42,064 bases of DNA, taken from NCBI RefSeq assembly GCF_002095315.1, contig NZ_MLFN01000036.1:1-42064 (forward strand). Direction: 5' to 3'. The translations under genes were made by a program, and so were the position numbers. Every line of letters begins with the position of its first letter. Within the stretch, counting starts at the first letter, position 1. The stretch is from Pantoea conspicua (GTDB lineage Bacteria; Pseudomonadota; Gammaproteobacteria; Enterobacterales; Enterobacteriaceae). Shown here in pieces: positions 1 to 8,663 of this stretch. The notes beneath the pieces are model-generated. The model was not told where the DNA came from and ran no database searches. It saw only the letters and a program-made list of their open reading frames with translations.

Positions 1-334
1 TCAGTTCATTGAAGGAGGCGCTGGTTAATGCCACGCCGTTAAAGGTCTGTTCGCTCTCGACCCCAAGCAACCAGCCTGCGCAATGGAGCGTTTCCGGCAG
101 CATCTGCAGCTGGTCCGGCGTCACGGTCATCACCTGAGTGGGTTGCAGATTCAGCGTATGCAGCACGTCGCGCATCAGCGGTTCGTGCAGGCCGGGCGGT
201 GTGTCAGCCACGATAATCAGCTGCGTGTCCGGCGCCAGCGTGACCGCAATTTCGCCCTGAAGCACGCGCGGGCGGCGCAGCTGGTACTGCGTAATTCCCA
301 TTTGCTGTAAAAGCCAGTCGCGCCTGGACGTCAT
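1..334 (-). CDS. holD: DNA polymerase III psi subunit HolD (partial, C-terminus off the window)
   Basis: HolD is the psi subunit of the DNA polymerase III clamp loader; with chi it links the loader to SSB. The 111 codons present begin [19 protein letters not shown], which closely matches the start of E. coli HolD from memory, and continue with [13 protein letters not shown]. The ATG is at 334-332 on the minus strand. The gene is divergent from rsmC, the arrangement known in E. coli, which supports the call. The last roughly 25 residues lie beyond position 1. Only the missing 3' end limits certainty. Confidence 0.93.
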   Translation of the reverse strand, partial: MTSRRDWLLQQMGITQYQLRRPRVLQGEIAVTLAPDTQLIIVADTPPGLHEPLMRDVLHTLNLQPTQVMTVTPDQLQMLPETLHCAGWLLGVESEQTFNGVALTSASFNEL

Positions 335-440
335 GGTGTTACCTGTTCTGCTGCCTGAATGCGACGCTATGCTAGCAAACCCATCGAACATGCGCCAACA
401 AACCACTATAATCGCCGCTCAGATCTTACAGGAGCCCTAC

Positions 441-1472
441 ATGTCTGCTTTTACCCCGGCCAGCGAAGTCATTCTGCGCCACAGTGATGAATTTACCGCC
501 CGCCACGTTTTGTTTGCTGGCGATCTGCAGGATGACCTGCCCGCTCAGCTGGAGACCGCCTCTTCGCGCGTTCATACCCAGCAATATCATCACTGGCAAA
601 ACCTGAGCCACCGCATGGGCGAACAGGCGCGTTATGGACTGGTTGCGCAGGCGGAGGATGTGCAGGGCTGCGATACGCTGGTCTATTTCTGGACCAAGAA
701 CAAACCCGAAGTGCAGTTCCAGCTGCAGAACCTGCTGTCGCTGCTGCCGGTGGGCTGCGATCTCTTTGTGGTGGGTGAAAACCGCAGCGGCGTGCGCAGC
801 GCTGAAGGGATGCTGGAAGAGTGGGTCACGCTGGAGAAGATCGACAGCGCACGCCGCTGTGGCCTTTACCACGGTCGCCTCGACAAACAGCCTGAGTTTG
901 ATGCCAGCACCTTTGGTCATACTTATCAGCTCAACGATCTGACCATTCATACTCTGCCTGGCGTCTTCAGCCGTGACGGTCTGGATAGCGGCAGTGCGCT
1001 GTTGCTGTCGACCTTTACCGCACATACCAAAGGTAAAGTGCTGGATATCGGTTGCGGTGCGGGTGTGCTTGCCGCGTCGCTGCCGGCGCGTTCGCCAAAA
1101 GTGCGTCTGTGGCTGTGCGACGTCCACGCCGCGGCGATTGAAGCGAGTAAAGCGACGCTGGCTGCCAACGGACTGGAAGGCGAAGTGTTCGCCAGCAATG
1201 TCTTCTCTGATGTGACCGGTCGCTTCGACATGATCATCTCAAATCCGCCGTTCCATGAAGGCACCCAGACCAGTCTGGATGCAGCACAAACGCTGATTCG
1301 CGGCGCGGTGAAGCACCTCAACACCGGCGGCGAACTGCGTATCGTGGCTAACACCTTCCTGCCCTATCCACAGGTGCTGGATGAAGCGTTCGGCAGCCAT
1401 GAAGTCATCGCACAAACCGGTCGCTTTAAAGTGTATCGCGCCGTCTATGGTCGCGGAGCTAAAACGCGCTAA
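441..1472 (+). CDS. rsmC: 16S rRNA (guanine(1207)-N2)-methyltransferase RsmC
   Basis: RsmC uses S-adenosylmethionine to methylate G1207 of 16S rRNA in the assembled 30S subunit. The protein is 343 aa, the length of E. coli RsmC. It has an N-terminal MTS-like half and a C-terminal Rossmann methyltransferase half with the SAM motif [13 protein letters not shown] and the N6/N2-type catalytic motif [10 protein letters not shown]. The frame stays open upstream to 333, but the ATG at 441 has an AGGAG about 7 bp before it and gives the family N-terminus [16 protein letters not shown], so I chose it. It is divergent from holD and followed by tRNA-Leu genes, as in E. coli. Confidence 0.96.
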   Translation: MSAFTPASEVILRHSDEFTARHVLFAGDLQDDLPAQLETASSRVHTQQYHHWQNLSHRMGEQARYGLVAQAEDVQGCDTLVYFWTKNKPEVQFQLQNLLSLLPVGCDLFVVGENRSGVRSAEGMLEEWVTLEKIDSARRCGLYHGRLDKQPEFDASTFGHTYQLNDLTIHTLPGVFSRDGLDSGSALLLSTFTAHTKGKVLDIGCGAGVLAASLPARSPKVRLWLCDVHAAAIEASKATLAANGLEGEVFASNVFSDVTGRFDMIISNPPFHEGTQTSLDAAQTLIRGAVKHLNTGGELRIVANTFLPYPQVLDEAFGSHEVIAQTGRFKVYRAVYGRGAKTR

Positions 1473-1500
1473 GGGCTTTTCCCGCCGTTAACCGCGTTGC

Positions 1501-1542
1501 CGGGCTGAAAACGTCGTTTTTTGCAGCGATCGTTTCAGCCCG
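1501..1542. terminator. Large hairpin after rsmC
   Basis: CGGGCTGAAAACG (1501-1513) pairs with CGTTTCAGCCCG (1531-1542) apart from one bulged A. No U-run follows the second arm, so this is terminator-like rather than a textbook intrinsic terminator. It separates rsmC from the tRNA promoter. Confidence 0.5.
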
Positions 1543-1554
1543 ACGAAATAGTTG

Positions 1555-1582
1555 TTGACGCAAAGAGTAAAATCTCTAGAAT
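1555..1582 (+). promoter_or_regulatory. Sigma-70 promoter of the tRNA-Leu cluster
   Basis: TTGACG (1555-1560) and TAGAAT (1577-1582) are separated by 16 bp and followed by the GC-rich run GCGCCTCC. That is the kind of discriminator seen at stringently controlled stable-RNA promoters. The first tRNA starts 41 bp downstream of the -10 box. Confidence 0.85.
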
Positions 1583-1623
1583 GCGCCTCCGTGGTTGTAA
1601 CATTCTCAGGATGTTACGGGTAT

Positions 1624-1710
1624 GCGAAGGTGGCGGAATTGGTAGACGCGCTAGCTTCAGGTGTTAGTGTCTTAACGGACGTGAGGGTTCAAGTCCCTCT
1701 CTTCGCACCA
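1624..1710 (+). tRNA. tRNA-Leu (anticodon CAG), copy 1
   Basis: An 87-nt leucine tRNA with a long variable arm, the T-loop GTTCAAGTC and an encoded 3' CCA. The anticodon loop contains CTTCAGGTG, giving anticodon CAG for CUG codons. It is identical to the two copies downstream and corresponds to the leuV/P/Q genes at this place in E. coli. Confidence 0.97.
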
Positions 1711-1740
1711 AAATCACAAGTTTCATATCGCGAGCACTGC

Positions 1741-1827
1741 GCGAAGGTGGCGGAATTGGTAGACGCGCTAGCTTCAGGTGTTAGTGTCTTAACGGACGTG
1801 AGGGTTCAAGTCCCTCTCTTCGCACCA
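1741..1827 (+). tRNA. tRNA-Leu (anticodon CAG), copy 2
   Basis: Identical in all 87 positions to copy 1, including the encoded CCA. The 30-nt spacer from copy 1 has no promoter, so it is presumably processed from a shared precursor. Confidence 0.97.
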
Positions 1828-1855
1828 TTGCGGTGATATGAACAGACAACACGAT

Positions 1856-1942
1856 GCGAAGGTGGCGGAATTGGTAGACGCGCTAGCTTCAGGTGTTAGT
1901 GTCTTAACGGACGTGAGGGTTCAAGTCCCTCTCTTCGCACCA
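1856..1942 (+). tRNA. tRNA-Leu (anticodon CAG), copy 3
   Basis: Third identical 87-nt copy, 28 nt after copy 2. The same transcript probably covers all three. No clear intrinsic terminator is visible in the 70 bases that follow. Confidence 0.97.
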
Positions 1943-2013
1943 ACGTTGTCATCTTCCTGCTGTAATCCTGTTCTGTCCATCCTGCACTCATTTTATCTCG
2001 CGGTTTCCTGCAC

Positions 2014-2298
2014 TCAATTCAGATGAAAATTCACCGATACCGCCGCCAGTCCGCCCGCTAATGCCAGGCATGATGGCAGCAGCAGATAGTGGCGTAAGCG
2101 CTGATTAAACAGCATCACAATCGTCATCAGTAGCGCAACAATCATCACCAGCCGCCACTGACTGAAGCTCGGCCCCCACAAGGCAAATAATGGCATGGCG
2201 GCACACGGCAGCAGCACGCCCCAGGCACTGTCCAGTTTCTTCCCCATCACCCAGCTAAATCCCCACAGGCCGCAGGCGGCAATGATAGCCATCCCCAT
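2014..2298 (-). CDS. Small DUF1435-type inner-membrane protein (YjjZ-like)
   Basis: A 94-aa hydrophobic protein of unknown function. Three membrane segments are apparent (near residues 2-18, 26-62 as one or two helices, and 70-88). It resembles the DUF1435 family, which lies near fhuF in enterobacteria; that assignment is from memory of family and context. The ATG at 2298 has GAGGTG 6 bp before it and is preferred to the GTG at 2307. A Fur box lies immediately upstream, so the gene is probably iron-repressed. Convergent with the tRNA cluster. Confidence 0.7.
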   Translation of the reverse strand: MGMAIIAACGLWGFSWVMGKKLDSAWGVLLPCAAMPLFALWGPSFSQWRLVMIVALLMTIVMLFNQRLRHYLLLPSCLALAGGLAAVSVNFHLN

Positions 2299-2314
2299 GA
2301 TCCACACCTCAAAT

Positions 2315-2333
2315 GATAAGCATTCCCATTATC
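2315..2333. promoter_or_regulatory. Fur box upstream of the DUF1435 gene
   Basis: The minus strand reads GATAATGGGAATGCTTATC, which agrees with the 19-bp Fur consensus at 15 positions. It ends 17 bp before the ATG of the membrane protein gene, where a repressor would block transcription or early elongation. Confidence 0.7.
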
Positions 2334-2519
2334 ATATGACACTTTTGTGCCTTATGCAGCCTGTTTTCGTCAGGTCCGGTCCGGAAGATGACAGACCAGT
2401 TGGAAAATGCTAGATTGCGGCCGATAACACTTTTAATAACAGCAATAATTTGCTCACTGTCCGGTAAAACTTTTGCCGACTTGCGCTTTGATATTTCAGG
2501 GCCGTAACGAGTATTTATA

Positions 2520-3608
2520 ATGAAATTACACACTTATGAAGAGCTGAAACACAGCAAATATCGACTTTCGCTCATGCTTTTGTTGTTCCTTAACGCTGTT
2601 ATCTCGCTATTTTGCCTGACGCCGATAAAGCAGAATGAAATGACGTTACCGGTAATATTGATTGCCATCTTTAGCAGCGTCATTTTATGCCTTTGCTTAA
2701 TTCGCCCTAAAGTACAATTACCGCTATTAAATCCGGTCGCGTTTATACTGGGCGCACTATGGGCCTGGCACATTAACTATCGCTTTAATCAGATCTTTTA
2801 TTTTGATGGCGGTTTTCTGATTATCAGTTTGCTCAGCGTCTTTTTTATCAGCGCCATTGCCCTCAGCGATCATCTGCTGGCATTTTGCCTGCATATCACG
2901 CCGCCGGTGTTAACCGTGTTGCTGCTGGATAAGGGTGAACATCTGCCGCTGATCCTGCTCAACATCGCGTTGCCGCTGATTGGTTTCTCGCTCCAGCATC
3001 TGATGCGCCGCCGTGTCGATAACTTCACCCTGCGCCTGATGCACCAGTTGTATCAGGAGAAAGAAGCCTTTAGCGACCTCAGTATGCTCGATCCACTTAC
3101 CGGCTTGTATAATCGCCGCGGGTTGAAAAACCGGCTCGACAATATTCTGGAAAACCATGCGGGCAGTCATTATGTGCTGCTGCTGGATATCGATCATTTC
3201 AAAGCCTACAACGACAATTATGGTCATGCGATGGGCGACCAGGCGCTGGCGCGGGTCTCTGTAGCGATTCGTGATGCGGTGCGTTCGCGTGATGTGGTGA
3301 CCCGCTATGGTGGCGAAGAGTTTCTGGTATTAATGACCAACGTTAACAGTTCTATTGCGATGAAACTGGCGGAGCGTATTCGTCAGTATGTAGTTGATTT
3401 AGAAATCCCTCATCGCTTTAACGAAAAAGTATCAACCCATGTCACTATCAGCGCCGGTATTGCGCCTATTTACGATAATGAATTTGACCAGGCGGTGGCG
3501 AATGCGGACCGCGCATTATATGTGGCAAAAAATCAGGGAAGAAATACGATTCTGGCCTGGGAAGATTTACCTAAAGCTCAACATCTGCCATCCACTGAAC
3601 GGGCGTAA
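2520..3608 (+). CDS. Membrane-anchored diguanylate cyclase (GGDEF domain)
   Basis: Synthesises cyclic di-GMP from two GTP. The 362-aa protein has about six hydrophobic segments between residues 15 and 160, a short linker helix (170-188), then a GGDEF domain starting at DPLTGLYNRRG (191). The active-site motif is GGEEF (264-268). RSRD at 255-258 sits exactly five residues before it, so the product-inhibition I-site is intact. No EAL domain is present. The N-terminal sensor is not one I can name. The start ATG at 2520 has only a weak ribosome site. It lies between two Fur-linked genes, so input related to iron or envelope state is possible but unproven. Confidence 0.9.
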   Translation: MKLHTYEELKHSKYRLSLMLLLFLNAVISLFCLTPIKQNEMTLPVILIAIFSSVILCLCLIRPKVQLPLLNPVAFILGALWAWHINYRFNQIFYFDGGFLIISLLSVFFISAIALSDHLLAFCLHITPPVLTVLLLDKGEHLPLILLNIALPLIGFSLQHLMRRRVDNFTLRLMHQLYQEKEAFSDLSMLDPLTGLYNRRGLKNRLDNILENHAGSHYVLLLDIDHFKAYNDNYGHAMGDQALARVSVAIRDAVRSRDVVTRYGGEEFLVLMTNVNSSIAMKLAERIRQYVVDLEIPHRFNEKVSTHVTISAGIAPIYDNEFDQAVANADRALYVAKNQGRNTILAWEDLPKAQHLPSTERA

Positions 3609-3752
3609 TAGTTTGCACCTGAGCCGACTATTATCGTGTCGGCGCAGCGCCCTGCCATTTTTCATTCTATTAGTTCTTATTCCTGACTTAATTTTTACAG
3701 ATTGTGATCGGCCGTCGTGTGCTGTTGTTTTGCACAGCTTGTAGAGTCAATC

Positions 3753-3771
3753 AATAACGATTATCATTTGC
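3753..3771. promoter_or_regulatory. Fur box upstream of fhuF
   Basis: AATAACGATTATCATTTGC agrees with the Fur consensus at 14 of 19 positions and ends 29 bp before the fhuF ATG. fhuF is a known Fur-regulated gene in E. coli. Confidence 0.72.
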
Positions 3772-3800
3772 TTTCTTATCTCCCTTTTTCGCGACCCGAT

Positions 3801-4592
3801 ATGGCAACCGTAACCGCACAGGAAAATCGCTTTAGCACGCAGTCGATGATCTTCCGGCAAAACGATCGTCCTCTGGCGGAAAGTTTGCAGCAGCGGCTAC
3901 TGCAGCAGCCCGACTACCTGCAGCAGTCGATTAAGCTCGATCAGCCTGCCCCACCCGATTGCCTGACGCTCGCCGAATGGTCACAAACCGCCGCCTTCAC
4001 CTCACTGATTCAGCGTTACAGCGACTCTCTCTATCGCGATCATCCTGATGCCGTGCGGGAAGCAAAACCGGTGCTGTCACTGTGGGCACAGTGGTATTTT
4101 GGCCTGTTACTGCCGCCGCTGATGATGGCCTTACTGCAGGAGTCGCGCGCACTCGACTGCTCACCCGGGCAGGTCCGGGTTGAGTTTCAGCAGGGTCATC
4201 CCGCCGCGTTCTGGATTGCGGTGCAGGAGGATGACGATGCGCACTATCTCAATGGGCAGCAGCGTCTCGATCGGCTGATTCAGCAGCATCTTATTCCGGT
4301 CGTCAATAGCATCACCCGCCACGGCGACATCAATGCCAGACTAATCTGGAACAACATGGGTTTCTCGTTCCAGTGGTTCCTCGGTGAGCTGAAAAGTCAG
4401 ATTGGCGAACAGCAGGTGGCGCAGCTGGAACAGGCGCTGTTCTTCAACCAGCGGCTGCTGGATGGCAGTGATAATCCGCTCTACCGCACCATGATCCCCC
4501 GCAACGGCGAACTGGTCCGTCGCAGCTGCTGCCAGCGTTATCGCATTCCCGATGTGGCGCAGTGTGGCAACTGCACATTAAGCAGCAGCTGA
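3801..4592 (+). CDS. fhuF: Siderophore-iron reductase FhuF
   Basis: FhuF is a [2Fe-2S] protein that reduces Fe(III) from hydroxamate siderophores in the cytoplasm. From the ATG at 3801 the product is 263 aa, against 262 in E. coli. The C-terminal cluster-binding motif is present: CC, ten residues, C, two residues, C (CCQRYRIPDVAQCGNC). Also conserved are LSLWAQWYFGLLLPPLM and the LIWNN segment. The frame is open upstream to 3717, but the 3801 start gives the family length and leaves the Fur box outside the gene. Ribosome site is poor. Confidence 0.94.
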   Translation: MATVTAQENRFSTQSMIFRQNDRPLAESLQQRLLQQPDYLQQSIKLDQPAPPDCLTLAEWSQTAAFTSLIQRYSDSLYRDHPDAVREAKPVLSLWAQWYFGLLLPPLMMALLQESRALDCSPGQVRVEFQQGHPAAFWIAVQEDDDAHYLNGQQRLDRLIQQHLIPVVNSITRHGDINARLIWNNMGFSFQWFLGELKSQIGEQQVAQLEQALFFNQRLLDGSDNPLYRTMIPRNGELVRRSCCQRYRIPDVAQCGNCTLSSS

Positions 4593-4688
4593 TCGCGACG
4601 CATTCTGTCACTGAATCTCCGCTAATCCCGTTTACAGGCCCGAAAGCTTGTGGCAATTTCTACGCCTTCGATCAGCCTGGAGAAAAAG

Positions 4689-5153
4689 ATGAGCCTGGAG
4701 TCAGTACGCCAGTTCTTTGCCGAACATGCCCCTGAAATAGAAATTATTGAGTTGGCCGAAAGTACCGCGACGGTTGAACTGGCCGCCCGTGCCCACGGCG
4801 TCACACCGGGTCAGATCGCCAAGACCCTGTCGTTAAAGGTGAAAGATGAAGTGGTGCTAATCGTGACCCGTGGTGACGCCCGGCTGGATAACCGCAAACT
4901 GAAAGCGGCGCTGGGCGCAAAAGCGCGGATGCTCAGCGTCGATGAGGTGATTAACTGGACCGGCCATCCGGTCGGTGGCGTCTGCCCGTTCGGGCTGGAA
5001 AATCCGCTGACCGTTTATTGCGATGTGTCGCTGCGCAATTTTGACGAGGTGCTGCCCGCAGCAGGCGCCATCCATAGCGCCGTGCGTATCAGCCCGCAAC
5101 AGATAGCCGATCTGACTGCCGCCCGATGGGTCGACGTCTGCGAGGCGCGTTAA
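4689..5153 (+). CDS. YbaK/EbsC-family aminoacyl-tRNA deacylase
   Basis: Members hydrolyse mischarged aminoacyl-tRNA, such as Cys-tRNA-Pro or Ala-tRNA-Pro, in trans. The 154-aa protein has the family features: the substrate-pocket lysine region GQIAKTLSLK, the DARLDNRKLK segment, and GHPVGGVCPFGL where GVSPFG is usual. A GGAG at 4678-4681 is 7 bp before the ATG at 4689, which is preferred to the earlier in-frame start at 4650. It is closer to the stand-alone YwhH/ProX-like group than to E. coli YbaK, so the specificity is open. Its stop overlaps the convergent transporter gene by 3 bases. Confidence 0.85.
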   Translation: MSLESVRQFFAEHAPEIEIIELAESTATVELAARAHGVTPGQIAKTLSLKVKDEVVLIVTRGDARLDNRKLKAALGAKARMLSVDEVINWTGHPVGGVCPFGLENPLTVYCDVSLRNFDEVLPAAGAIHSAVRISPQQIADLTAARWVDVCEAR

Positions 5154-6370
5154 TCGGGCTGTCGGGCCACCGCGCCGGAAATTTCGATGCCGCGTGTTTC
5201 ACGGCCGAACGCCACTAACAGGCAGATCAGCACCGCCACCGTACCCGCCACCATCGCCATGCCGAGTCCATAATTGCCGCCGTGTGCTTCTGCAATGCGC
5301 GATTGCAGTGTGGCGTTGACGGAGGCAATCAGATTCCCCAGCTGATAAACAAAGCCAGGCAACACGGCGCGCGCGTTAGCCGGTACCAGCTCGGTCAGGT
5401 AGGTCGGCACCACGCCCCACGCGCCCTGCACCATAAACTGCATCAGAAAAGCGCCGATGCCTATCGCCCATGAGCCACTGGAAAAAGCCCACAGCGGCAA
5501 AATCGGCAGCGTCAGCAGTGACGCCAGCATAATCGCCTTTTTGCGTCCGATGCGCTCCGACAGTGAACCAAAGCAGATGCCGCCCAGCATCGCCGCGATG
5601 TTATAACTGATAGCGATAAGGCTGACGGTATGGGCATCAAACTGGTGCTGCACTTTGAGAAACGTAGGATAGAGATCCTGGGTGCCGTGACTAAAAAAGT
5701 TAAAGCAGGCCATCAGCAGCACCATATAAAGACAGATTCGCCAGTGCTGCCGGATAATGGGCATCAGCGCTGGGCTGGTTTTACTTTGCCGTGCCGCCAG
5801 CCAGACCGGCGATTCCGGCACCTTAAAGTAGATAAACGGCAGCAGCAGAATCGGCACCGCGCCAATCAGGAACATTCCCCGCCAGCCAACGGAAGCGAAG
5901 AACAGGCCAAAGACGATCGACGCCAGCAGATAGCCACAGGGATAACCCGCCTGGAAAATACCGGACATCAGCCCGCGAGAGCGATCCGGAATGGTCTCCA
6001 TCGCCAGTGAGGAGGCCACGCCCCAGATACCGCCCATCGCCACGCCGTAGATCACCCGGAATGCCAGAAACGCGCCAAAGGTGGGTGACCAGGCGGAGAG
6101 CAGTTCAAACAGCGAAAACAGCACGATATTCAGCATCAGAATTGGCTTGCGCCCATAGCGCTCAGCCAGACGACCAAACAGCAGCGCCCCGATCGGCCGT
6201 ACCGCCAGGGTCAGCATAATCGCCAGCGAAACTTCCGAAACCGACGTATGAAAATAGCGCGCCAGATCGCTGAGCACAAAAACCAGAATGAAAAAGTCGA
6301 AAGCATCCAGCGTCCAGCTGGCAAAACTGGCAAAGGCCACGTTTCGCTGGGTTGGGGTCCAGTTAAGCAT
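5150..6370 (-). CDS. MFS transporter, sialate/acid:proton symporter (SHS) type
   Basis: A 406-aa permease with about 12 membrane helices. MFS signatures are clear: RPIGALLFGRLAERYGRKP after helix 2, and the repeat in the second half GSLSERIGRKKAIML. The N-terminal WTLDAFDFFILVFVL resembles NanT/Jen1-like carriers of sialate and small organic acids, so an anionic substrate is likely. The ATG at 6370 has AGGA 8 bp upstream; the open frame to 6430 lacks a better start. It follows the nucleoside hydrolase gene on the same strand across a 208-bp gap that has its own promoter candidates. Confidence 0.82.
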   Translation of the reverse strand: MLNWTPTQRNVAFASFASWTLDAFDFFILVFVLSDLARYFHTSVSEVSLAIMLTLAVRPIGALLFGRLAERYGRKPILMLNIVLFSLFELLSAWSPTFGAFLAFRVIYGVAMGGIWGVASSLAMETIPDRSRGLMSGIFQAGYPCGYLLASIVFGLFFASVGWRGMFLIGAVPILLLPFIYFKVPESPVWLAARQSKTSPALMPIIRQHWRICLYMVLLMACFNFFSHGTQDLYPTFLKVQHQFDAHTVSLIAISYNIAAMLGGICFGSLSERIGRKKAIMLASLLTLPILPLWAFSSGSWAIGIGAFLMQFMVQGAWGVVPTYLTELVPANARAVLPGFVYQLGNLIASVNATLQSRIAEAHGGNYGLGMAMVAGTVAVLICLLVAFGRETRGIEISGAVARQPD

Positions 6371-6471
6371 GTCACTATCCTGTCTGAGCGGCTTCGGCAC
6401 AGTGGCCGGAAAGGGGTGAGCGCAACCCACAGCATGGTTGCGAATTTGTTAACCACTTGTATATATCATGT

Positions 6472-6579
6472 CAGAAAGGTTAGCGTGCTACGCAATTGTC
6501 AGCCGCTGCTTCAGGCTGTAAATAAGCGTGTCAGAAAGGGGAGTAGCGAAGAGTCGGGGCGGATTTCGCCCCGGTTTTT
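6472..6579 (+). ncRNA. Candidate small RNA
   Basis: A possible sigma-70 promoter (TTGCGA 6438-6443, 16 bp, TATATA 6460-6465) points rightward into about 107 nt that ends in a clean intrinsic terminator at 6555-6579. There is no rightward gene here to explain that terminator. Two copies of TGTCAGAAAGG (6469 and 6529) and a CAGCC/GGCTG stem lie inside. I do not recognise it as a known enterobacterial sRNA. The 5' end is inferred. Confidence 0.35.
6555..6579 (+). terminator. Intrinsic terminator, rightward
   Basis: CGGGGCG and CGCCCCG form a perfect 7-bp stem around GATTT and are followed by GTTTTT. The U-run is on the plus-strand side only, so it ends rightward transcription, not the leftward hydrolase gene that stops at the same place. 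Confidence 0.75.
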
Positions 6580-7565
6580 CAGGCTGTCAGGCGATGAAAA
6601 GCCTGTTCGATGATCGATAACAGCTGCGTGTTATCAACGCGATGCAGCACATGAACTAACGCACCACAGTTCGCCGGGATGCCGGTCGTCACGCGCAGCG
6701 GCTGACGATAACGCCAGCTTTTCCCGCGCGTCGGTCCGGCCCGTAGTTCGATATCGACCCGGTAATCGATGCCGGATGCCACCCGCTGATTCAGCAGCCA
6801 GGCGATGACCAGCGCATCATGAATCCAGCAGCCGGCCAGATGACGGGTCTGTATCGAATAGTCGATCCACGGCCGCAGCGTGTCGCGCACAAAGTGGGTC
6901 AGCGGATGATCAACCGCGGTCAGGCGGGTCAAATCCTGCTGAGTCAGCAAGGTCTGGGTCGTGACATCCATCGGCACCAGCGTCAGCGTCGCGCCGCTGT
7001 GCAACACCTGATGCGCCGCTTCCGGATCCAGACCAAAGTTGGTGTCTTTGATGTAATCATCCAGTGCGAATACCCCGCCCATGATCACAATCTCCGCCAC
7101 CGATTCCGCCATCGCCGGATAACGCTGCATCGCCAGCGCCACATTGGTCAGCGGACCAATCGCCACCAGCGTAATCTCGCCCGGATTGTCGCAAATCAGT
7201 TTACCGATGGCGTCAGCCGCCTCACCCGCATCCGCCGGTAAATCGGCCGGCTGAGGCACATCCTGCCACAGCGCGCGGAGACCAGACGCGTTAACCCGTT
7301 CATCCAGCACCTCACGCCACGGCGCCGGATCTTCCTGTAAGGCCTGCGGCGCGCCCTGAACTACCGGAATGGCCAATCCCAGCCGGGTGAGCAAATCTTT
7401 GGCGACTCGCGTCCCCACCTCGCAGGGCGTATTACCCGCCACGGTCGTGATCAACTCCAGCGACAGTGCAGGAGAGGCCAGAGCCAGCGCAATTGCCAGC
7501 CCGTCATCGGTGTTAGCACCGGCGATGCCGTTGCCCGGATCGCAGTCAATAATGATTCTTTTCAT
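6579..7565 (-). CDS. Inosine/uridine-preferring nucleoside hydrolase family protein
   Basis: Family members cleave ribonucleosides to base and ribose with a calcium-bound water. The 328-aa protein carries the N-terminal aspartate cluster, D7-C-D9-P-G, then a short insertion before TDDG (D20, D21), where the usual motif is compact DTDPGxDD. The active-site pair HD is at 249-250 (WIHDALVIAWL), and IGPLTNVALAM and NFGLDPEAA are typical. The insertion is shared by some family branches, so substrate is uncertain. The gene is 12 bp after a LacI-type regulator and probably co-transcribed with it. Two transporters flank the pair. Confidence 0.88.
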   Translation of the reverse strand: MKRIIIDCDPGNGIAGANTDDGLAIALALASPALSLELITTVAGNTPCEVGTRVAKDLLTRLGLAIPVVQGAPQALQEDPAPWREVLDERVNASGLRALWQDVPQPADLPADAGEAADAIGKLICDNPGEITLVAIGPLTNVALAMQRYPAMAESVAEIVIMGGVFALDDYIKDTNFGLDPEAAHQVLHSGATLTLVPMDVTTQTLLTQQDLTRLTAVDHPLTHFVRDTLRPWIDYSIQTRHLAGCWIHDALVIAWLLNQRVASGIDYRVDIELRAGPTRGKSWRYRQPLRVTTGIPANCGALVHVLHRVDNTQLLSIIEQAFHRLTA

Positions 7566-7577
7566 GGATTTGTCAGG

Positions 7578-8600
7578 TTAACTCTGGCTTTGCGGCTTAC
7601 AGCCGCAGGATTCACCGATTTCAAGATAGTGTGGAAACTCTTCCAGCTGTGCTTTGTCATGCTCCTCTTTCAGCATACGGATAGCGCAACGCGCCATCTC
7701 ACGCAGCGGCTGACGCACAGTGGTTAATGTCGGAACGTGAAAAGCGGCGTGTTCAGTGCCATTGAAACAGACCAGCGCCACCTCCTGCGGGACGCGGATC
7801 TGATGTTCCGAGAAGGCGCGCAGCGCGCCAATGGCCTGACCTTCATTACTGGTAAACAGCGCACGCGGTACGCAACGGCGTGCAATCATGGTCTGAGCCG
7901 CGGCGTAACCGCCCTGACGGCTATAGCTGGCCGGAAAGATCAGTGATTCATCAATCGGCAGGCCGCGATCCCGCATCGCGTCACGCCAGCCCTGAATACG
8001 ATCCTGCGCATTGAGCATCTCTGTCGGGCCGCTGATCATTCCCACCTGCTGATAACCGTGGCTCAACAGGTGTGACGTCACCTGCCAGGCAGCCTGACGC
8101 TCATTGACCCGCAGCATACTGACGCCCGGCTGCGGCTCTACCCGTTCCAGCATCACCAGCGGCGTACCGCTGGCTTTGATCATCTCAATGTAGGGATGGC
8201 GATCAACACTGTTATAAAACAGCCCATCCACCTGTCGGTTCAGCAACCCCTGAATCAACTCCAGCTCGCGCTTGCGGTCGTCGCCCGCATCGCCCAGCAG
8301 CATCACATGACCGTGATTCAGTGACTCCTGTAACAGCACGTGGGCCATCGAAGCCACAAACGGGTTGCTGATATTGGGAACCACCAGACCAAAGGTTTTG
8401 GTATTCCCGGAGGCCAGCGCGCGCGCTGCGGCATTGGGCCGGTATCCGGTCGCCTGAATCGCAGCCAGCACCCGCTGACGTGTCGCATCGGCAACCGGAC
8501 GTGGACCGTTATTAATCACATAACTGACCACCGCCACCGAGGTGCCTGCCGCTTTCGCGACCTCACTGCGGGTGACTTTTCCTGTTAACGACTTAGCCAC
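7578..8600 (-). CDS. LacI-family transcriptional regulator
   Basis: A 340-aa repressor-type protein: LacI helix-turn-helix near residues 9-58 (VTRSEVAKAAGTSVAVVSYV) with the hinge YRPNAAARALASG, then a periplasmic-binding-protein-like sensor domain. I chose GTG at 8600 because GGAGG at 8613-8609 sits 8 bp before it; ATG at 8615 and TTG at 8621 lie in the same frame but overlap or precede that ribosome site. It is the obvious local regulator for the nucleoside hydrolase and the transporter genes. The inducer is unknown. A hairpin terminator separates it from the upstream transporter gene. Confidence 0.9.
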   Translation of the reverse strand: MAKSLTGKVTRSEVAKAAGTSVAVVSYVINNGPRPVADATRQRVLAAIQATGYRPNAAARALASGNTKTFGLVVPNISNPFVASMAHVLLQESLNHGHVMLLGDAGDDRKRELELIQGLLNRQVDGLFYNSVDRHPYIEMIKASGTPLVMLERVEPQPGVSMLRVNERQAAWQVTSHLLSHGYQQVGMISGPTEMLNAQDRIQGWRDAMRDRGLPIDESLIFPASYSRQGGYAAAQTMIARRCVPRALFTSNEGQAIGALRAFSEHQIRVPQEVALVCFNGTEHAAFHVPTLTTVRQPLREMARCAIRMLKEEHDKAQLEEFPHYLEIGESCGCKPQSQS

Positions 8601-8621
8601 ATCCCTTTCCTCCATAAACAA

Positions 8622-8646
8622 AGCAGGCCGTATTACACGGCCTGCT
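8622..8646. terminator. Bidirectional terminator between MHS transporter and LacI gene
   Basis: AGCAGGCCG and CGGCCTGCT form a perfect 9-bp stem with a 7-base loop. TTTTTT follows within a few bases on the plus side, and TTTGTTT on the minus side. For leftward RNA it lies just before the LacI start, so it should weaken or end read-through from the transporter gene. Confidence 0.75.
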
Positions 8647-8663
8647 GCACTTTTTTGTCCCGG

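Noticed and set aside
1552..2026. Reading frames with the repeated peptide AKVAELVDALASGVSVLTD across 1552-1836 and 1838-2026
   Set aside because: They are translations of the three identical tRNA-Leu genes, not proteins.
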